DNA from: Comamonas koreensis
GTDB taxonomy: Bacteria; Pseudomonadota; Gammaproteobacteria; Burkholderiales; Burkholderiaceae_C
Length of the DNA: 64,000 nt
Reading direction: 5' to 3'
NCBI RefSeq assembly: GCF_014076495.1
Contig: NZ_CP043575.1
Location: 3,658,001 to 3,722,000, forward strand
Under the pieces are notes generated by a model. That model did not search any database. It was given only the letters and a program-made list of their open reading frames with translations, and was not told where the DNA came from. Positions 60,196 through 64,000 of this stretch are shown here, in pieces. How positions within the stretch are numbered: position 1 is the first letter of the stretch; each line of letters starts with the position of its first letter. Both the position numbers and the translations under genes were made by a program.

Positions 60196-61886
60196 TTGCC
60201 CATCTATCGCCCATCAGCGGCGTTGCCACACATGGCGGTCGCTACATTGCAAGCGCCGGATACGACAACCAGGTGATCTTGTGGGATGCCCACCAAAAAA
60301 TCGCACTGGCCCGTACCTGGCATGACCACTTGGCCAACCAGCTGTCCTTCAGCAGCGACGGAAACTATTTAATCAGTGCCTCCAGCGACCACACGGCCAG
60401 GTTGTGGTCCGTGCCCAGCATGAAGCTCATCTCCGTGCTGTCCGACCATGGGGACGATGTAGAAATGGCCCAGTTCCACCCGGCCGAGGCGCTTATTGCC
60501 ACTGCCTCACGTGACCACCACGTCAGGGTATACGACTTCAAAGGCTGTCTCAGGCAATGCTTCAAAGGCCATAGGGCCGATGTGATCTCTATCGCCTGGT
60601 CCGCCAACGGCCAGACGCTGCTATCGTCCAGCGACGACGGCACGCTCAAACAATGGTCATTGGCAACAGGGGACCTGCTCCAGGACATCGACCTCGGCGG
60701 CGTAGAGACCGACACCATTGCCATCGCCAACAATGGCACCGTCTATGCTGGCAATGATGCCGGCATGATTTTGACCATCGACGGCGGCCATCGCCAGGCA
60801 ACAGCTGCGCACCAGGCTGGCATCAAGCGATTGGTTTACCAGGACAGCGAGCAATTGCTGGTGAGCTTGAGCTACGACCGGCTGCTGCGTGTCTGGAAGG
60901 TGGCATCCAGCGCCCTCACACCCATCGCGCAATCCACCATTCCACCGGAGGTATGGCCAAGGTCCTGCGCCTTCTTAGACGAGAACACCTTGGTGTTTGC
61001 CACCTTTGGCTCCTCCTATGCGGTCTTCCATATCCCAACGGGCGAATGGAATCTCGACAAGGTCTGCGCCACAGACGGCATCAACGCAGCCCTGCACCAC
61101 TTCTCTGGCGTGGTATCGATAGGGGACGCCGGAATTCTCAAAACCAATGGCCAAGCCCTCCGTGACCTGCGCAGCCTGTGCAACTTCCTCACTCCCATCG
61201 GCAACAAGATATGTACTGGCGGCCAAACAGGGACGCTGTTCGATGCCACGACGGGCGAGCCCCTTTACCAACACCGATCACCCTTGAACTGCGGCGCTGC
61301 ATTCCTGCGTAACGGCATTGACCATATGGTCATTGGCAGCTACACGGGTGAAGGCCTGGTGTTTGCCCTTGCGCAAGATGGGGCTGTACACCATGTCGCA
61401 ACGCTGCAGCTGCATGACAACGCCGTCAAATCGATCGCCGCCTCCAGCCATATGCTGTTTTCCGTGTGCGCAGATGGCAGCGCCGCCTGGTGGTCGATTG
61501 CGACCTTGCGCGAGCTGTTCACCAAACGCGATGCCCACAGCCGGATTGCCAACGGTTGTGCCGCCTTGCCCAACGAGCGCTTTGTCAGCGTCAGCCGGGA
61601 TCGCAAGCTGCGTATCTGGGAGAATTTTGCATCCACCGACTTGGACAGCCCTCACCGGCATTCCATCAAATGTGTTGCCGCCAGCCCTGATGGCCAATGG
61701 ATTGCCACGGGCTCCTACCATGGCTACGTGGCCGTCTATGACCCTGCTACAAGGCAATGGCAGCCCTCCGTGCGCCCGACCTCTGCGGGCATCTCATCGC
61801 TGTGCTTTGACAGCGACAACGCCCAATTTCTGGCCAGCTCCTACGATGGCAACATCTACCACATCCCCATCGTAAAACGGCAGTAA
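60192..61886 (+). CDS. WD40-repeat propeller protein (ToxC-like by context)
   Basis: A 564-residue soluble protein made of about 13-14 WD40-type blades, enough for two propellers. Typical blades: GRYIASAGYDNQVILWDAHQ, GNYLISASSDHTARLWSVPS, EALIATASRDHHVRVYDFKG, GQTLLSSSDDGTLKQWSLAT, and in the second half ERFVSVSRDRKLRIWENFAS and GQWIATGSYHGYVAVYDPAT. No signal peptide, kinase or peptidase domain. Coupled to the cyclohydrolase by ATGA, so both are needed together. The toxC gene of toxoflavin clusters encodes a WD-repeat protein whose role is not well settled; scaffolding or a catalytic step on the pyrimidine is possible. Confidence 0.9.
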   Translation: MIAHLSPISGVATHGGRYIASAGYDNQVILWDAHQKIALARTWHDHLANQLSFSSDGNYLISASSDHTARLWSVPSMKLISVLSDHGDDVEMAQFHPAEALIATASRDHHVRVYDFKGCLRQCFKGHRADVISIAWSANGQTLLSSSDDGTLKQWSLATGDLLQDIDLGGVETDTIAIANNGTVYAGNDAGMILTIDGGHRQATAAHQAGIKRLVYQDSEQLLVSLSYDRLLRVWKVASSALTPIAQSTIPPEVWPRSCAFLDENTLVFATFGSSYAVFHIPTGEWNLDKVCATDGINAALHHFSGVVSIGDAGILKTNGQALRDLRSLCNFLTPIGNKICTGGQTGTLFDATTGEPLYQHRSPLNCGAAFLRNGIDHMVIGSYTGEGLVFALAQDGAVHHVATLQLHDNAVKSIAASSHMLFSVCADGSAAWWSIATLRELFTKRDAHSRIANGCAALPNERFVSVSRDRKLRIWENFASTDLDSPHRHSIKCVAASPDGQWIATGSYHGYVAVYDPATRQWQPSVRPTSAGISSLCFDSDNAQFLASSYDGNIYHIPIVKRQ

Positions 61887-62178
61887 GCTGCGGCGTCGCG
61901 CCGTGCTCCATCGCAGCTGCGAATCCTTGTCGCCATCGTCTTGGTCCTCACGCTCACCCTAGTCTGCAGGGCCTGCACCCACGCCGCGTGCCAACACGCC
62001 TCATCCAAGGCGGCCAAGCGCAGAGGGAAGGTATCGCGCACGCCCTCCCATCGGTCAACATTGCCAACGCAGCAGGCAGCGCTGCAAATCGGCCGCGCCC
62101 TCAAACCGGCACAGATCGAGATGCGCCTATATATGAGCACCACCGCTGCGTGCCCCGCCCCAAACGCCGCAAACAACA
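61887..62178. other. Spacer after the WD40 gene
   Basis: About 290 bp with no ribosome site, domain or terminator that I can support. The two-gene unit therefore seems to end without a clear hairpin. Confidence 0.4.
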
Positions 62179-62201
62179 CGGGCAGCCCTATGGGCTGCCC
62201 G
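62179..62201 (-). terminator. Terminator for the 45-residue gene
   Basis: CGGGCAGCCC and GGGCTGCCCG make a 10-bp stem with a 3-nt loop. On the minus strand it is followed by TGTTGTTTG, a moderately T-rich tail, about 30 bp past the stop. Confidence 0.7.
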
Positions 62202-62230
62202 GTTCAAGGTGTTGGGGTGCGGTCGTGCCG

Positions 62231-62368
62231 TCAATGGGGCACAAAGATCGCGATCAGCAGAAACACCAAAACAATCCCGCCGATGATGGCAAAACGCTTG
62301 TTGGCGAATCGCCCAGCGCGGGTGTTGGGATTGGTGGGCTTGGTAGGTTTGGGGTCAGGTGGGTTCAT
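62231..62368 (-). CDS. 45-residue single-helix membrane protein
   Basis: MNPPDPKPTKPTNPNTRAGR leads to a basic patch and one strong membrane helix (FAIIGGIVLVFLLIAIFV) ending PH. The Pro/Thr/Asn start should be cytoplasmic. The ribosome site is weak (GTGAGCT), but a terminator follows at a sensible distance and the composition is typical of beta-proteobacterial mini-membrane proteins. Function unknown. Confidence 0.55.
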   Translation of the reverse strand: MNPPDPKPTKPTNPNTRAGRFANKRFAIIGGIVLVFLLIAIFVPH

Positions 62369-62495
62369 AGCTCACAATCTATCCATTGGCCTGGCGCGCG
62401 CGCGTCGGACAAAGGACAGAAAGCAGGTCAGCGCTGAGTCGCGGGGCTTGTCGGTAGCAAAAGATGGGCCCTACGTTGGGATAGAGGAAAACAGA

Positions 62496-62939
62496 ATGCG
62501 TGGTTCGATGACTTTGGCAATGGTGCTGCTGGGCCTGGCACCGGCATGGGCAGCGGCGGGCACTGCGGTAGCCGTGCCCCAGGCCGCACGCAGCGAGCAC
62601 CCACCAGCGACCGCCACCGCCAATACATCTAAACCCACCGCCAATGTCCGTGCCAGCGACATCGGCAGCAGCAGCGACCGTGACAGTGATTCTGATGAGC
62701 GCCCCGATGGAGACCAAAAGCCCCGGCGCCCGCTCTCCTCTCCGCCCGCCAGTGCGGAAACAACGCCATCTGCCCCCCAGCAGCCGGTCTTTATCATCAG
62801 CTGCAATGCCAGCGGCTGTACTGACAACCAGGGCCACTTTCTCACCCGCTCAGGCCCCCAGCACCTGGTGGGACCCAATGGCATCCGCTGCCAAAGCATG
62901 GGCGGCAATTGGCAGTGCAACGCGCCCACCGCACCGTAA
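62496..62939 (+). CDS. Secreted small Cys-containing protein, unknown
   Basis: A 147-residue protein with GAGGAAAACAG before the ATG and a signal peptide (MTLAMVLLGLAPAWA). A disordered Ser/Asp/Pro-rich middle (SSSDRDSDSDERPDGDQKP) is followed by a compact C-terminal domain with four Cys (FIISCNASGCTDNQGHFL, GIRCQSMGGNWQCN) and the pattern C-x4-C-x-D-x2-G. This small domain occurs in hypothetical periplasmic proteins of beta- and gamma-proteobacteria. No role known. Confidence 0.7.
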   Translation: MRGSMTLAMVLLGLAPAWAAAGTAVAVPQAARSEHPPATATANTSKPTANVRASDIGSSSDRDSDSDERPDGDQKPRRPLSSPPASAETTPSAPQQPVFIISCNASGCTDNQGHFLTRSGPQHLVGPNGIRCQSMGGNWQCNAPTAP

Positions 62940-63557
62940 TGCACAGCAATGGCCCAGAGCACTTATGGGCTGCCTGGATGCGCCGGGCTGACGCCCGTCA
63001 CGAATGACGCTGCTAGTGCGCAGCACCTAAACCCCTGCGGCTTGGCGGGTCACTGCTAACACCTGCTGCTGTCGCCTGACTGCAACGGCCGGGCGTGGCT
63101 GTGCACGGGTTGCGCCAGCCATTGGCAGCATTGCCAATTGGGCGTTAACGCACGCACCCACTCGCCCGCCAACCACCGCCAAACATCGGCGGGCGGCATG
63201 CCCCTCAATCCATGCCGATAGCTGCGCGGGGTGCGCTGTTGCTTGACCCAGCGCCTAGGCCTGGGTGGCTTGCTGCGAGCGCCAATCCGGCAAGTCCGAG
63301 CCAGCTGCAGCGTTCAAACTCCGCGGCTGATCAGCGCACGCCTCATAAACGAAAACCAAACATCGCTATGGAATTGCAAACATTCATTAATTTCTTTTTT
63401 CACAGAATTGGCATTGAAAATTACATTGGTCATTAATCATTAATTAATGTCAACGCATCCATTCAATAACCAACGCGTTTAGTGCCCCCTGCGCATTGCA
63501 ATAGCAAAGCTGTTTTCGTCCTCGGATAGTTTTTTAACTTTTTACAAAGGAAGCTCC
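62940..63557. other. Intergenic region, AT-rich towards its end
   Basis: About 620 bp. The first part is GC-rich with small palindromes (for example around CATTGGCAGCATTGCCAATT) and no supported gene. From about 63340 it turns AT-rich, with ATTAATCATTAATTAATG near 63432, which probably holds the promoter of the next gene. Confidence 0.45.
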
Positions 63558-64000
63558 ATGCCAACGATCCGCCGCCATGTTTTACGCCGCTATGCAGCCA
63601 TCGGGCTCTTGGCCTATGCCGCATCCTGGGGGCCGTTGGCATCCGCACAGAGCCAGCCACCGGTGGTGGTCATCGACAGCACAGGCTTTGATTTCTACTC
63701 GGCCTACACCGTGGGCGCGAACGAATGGCGTGGCCCGACCTTTACCACCGGTGCGGTTCCAACCCGGATCACGGAGATCACCTTCGGTTTGTCGAGTGGG
63801 GACCCGACAACCACAGCCCAACTGCGCCTATTCCAGCTCGATGACAGCAGCGAATTGCCCACCGGCACCGCGCTGGCCACCGCCACGTTGCCCATCGTGA
63901 CGCCCAATGACGGCGCCAACCTCAACGCCAACACCTATACCGCTGCACAGTTGGGCAGCATCCCCAGCACCACGCTGCTGGCAGGCAAAAAATACGCCTT
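63558..64000 (+). CDS. Secreted surface-type protein, 3' end outside window
   Basis: ATG at 63558 with AAAGGAAGCTCC upstream. The 147 visible residues have a signal peptide (GLLAYAASWGPLASAQS) and then a beta-sandwich start: VVVIDSTGFDFYSAYTVG, GPTFTTGAVPTRITEITFGL, AQLRLFQLDDSSELPTGTAL, STTLLAGKKYA. This pattern (new-fold strand, FTTG, calculation of a device-like drop in symmetry, LAxxxxY) resembles choice-of-anchor-type domains at the N-terminus of autotransporters or anchored surface proteins. The frame is open at the window edge, so the full product cannot be judged. Confidence 0.75.
   Translation, partial: MPTIRRHVLRRYAAIGLLAYAASWGPLASAQSQPPVVVIDSTGFDFYSAYTVGANEWRGPTFTTGAVPTRITEITFGLSSGDPTTTAQLRLFQLDDSSELPTGTALATATLPIVTPNDGANLNANTYTAAQLGSIPSTTLLAGKKYA

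Overview
The window is high-GC DNA from a beta-proteobacterium, most likely a Comamonadaceae member close to Comamonas or Delftia. This rests on four Bug/TctC-type solute receptors, compact catabolic operons with LysR regulators, an ArsR-ArsC-Acr3-ArsH arsenic operon, CobW-CobN-ChlI/D cobalt chelation behind a B12 riboswitch, and a FecIR/TonB iron-uptake block. No rRNA, tRNA or CRISPR was seen. The assignment is inference from gene content; no search was run.

Layout. 1-5.2 kb: the 3' part of a GlcD-like FAD oxidase, a lipoprotein, thyA, and a complete IS3-family element sitting in the loop of the thyA terminator. 5.2-16.6 kb: a long minus-strand catabolic operon. Read from its 5' end it holds a 33-codon upstream ORF, enoyl-CoA hydratase, ADP-forming acyl-CoA synthetase, paired acyl-CoA dehydrogenases, an SDR, an SDR fused to a degenerate SDR, a carboxymuconolactone-decarboxylase-like protein and three Bug receptors. 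16.8-21.5 kb: an SMP-30 lactonase, a LysR regulator, and a luciferase-like monooxygenase with its flavin reductase and an SDR; together these suggest flavin-dependent oxygenation feeding the acyl-CoA operon. 21.5-26 kb: a D-carbamoylase, a D-aminoacylase and a Bug receptor divergent from a LysR gene. 26-29.9 kb: a MocR regulator, unknown genes and a flavoprotein monooxygenase gutted by an internal deletion.

30-33.3 kb: the ars operon and a macrodomain protein. 33.5-40.6 kb: cobalamin riboswitch, cobW, cobN and chlD. The chlD frame carries an A7 slippery run followed by a strong stem-loop, so one gene probably makes both ChlI-like and ChlD-like subunits. 40.8-56.6 kb: iron acquisition, with a FecA-like receptor, a siderophore receptor, a PepSY-flavodoxin reductase and a complete fecI-fecR-receptor set. 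Next to these are remnants of another fecR-receptor set, an IS scar and several very small genes, two of which share a duplicated leader whose ribosome site lies in a small hairpin.

56.8-64 kb: a GAF histidine kinase that seems to start at AUC, a PRC-barrel protein and, after an AT-rich stretch, a GTP cyclohydrolase II gene translationally coupled to a WD40 propeller gene. That pair matches the toxB-toxC combination of toxoflavin (azapteridine) clusters and is the best candidate for an unusual system here. The window ends inside a secreted-protein gene.
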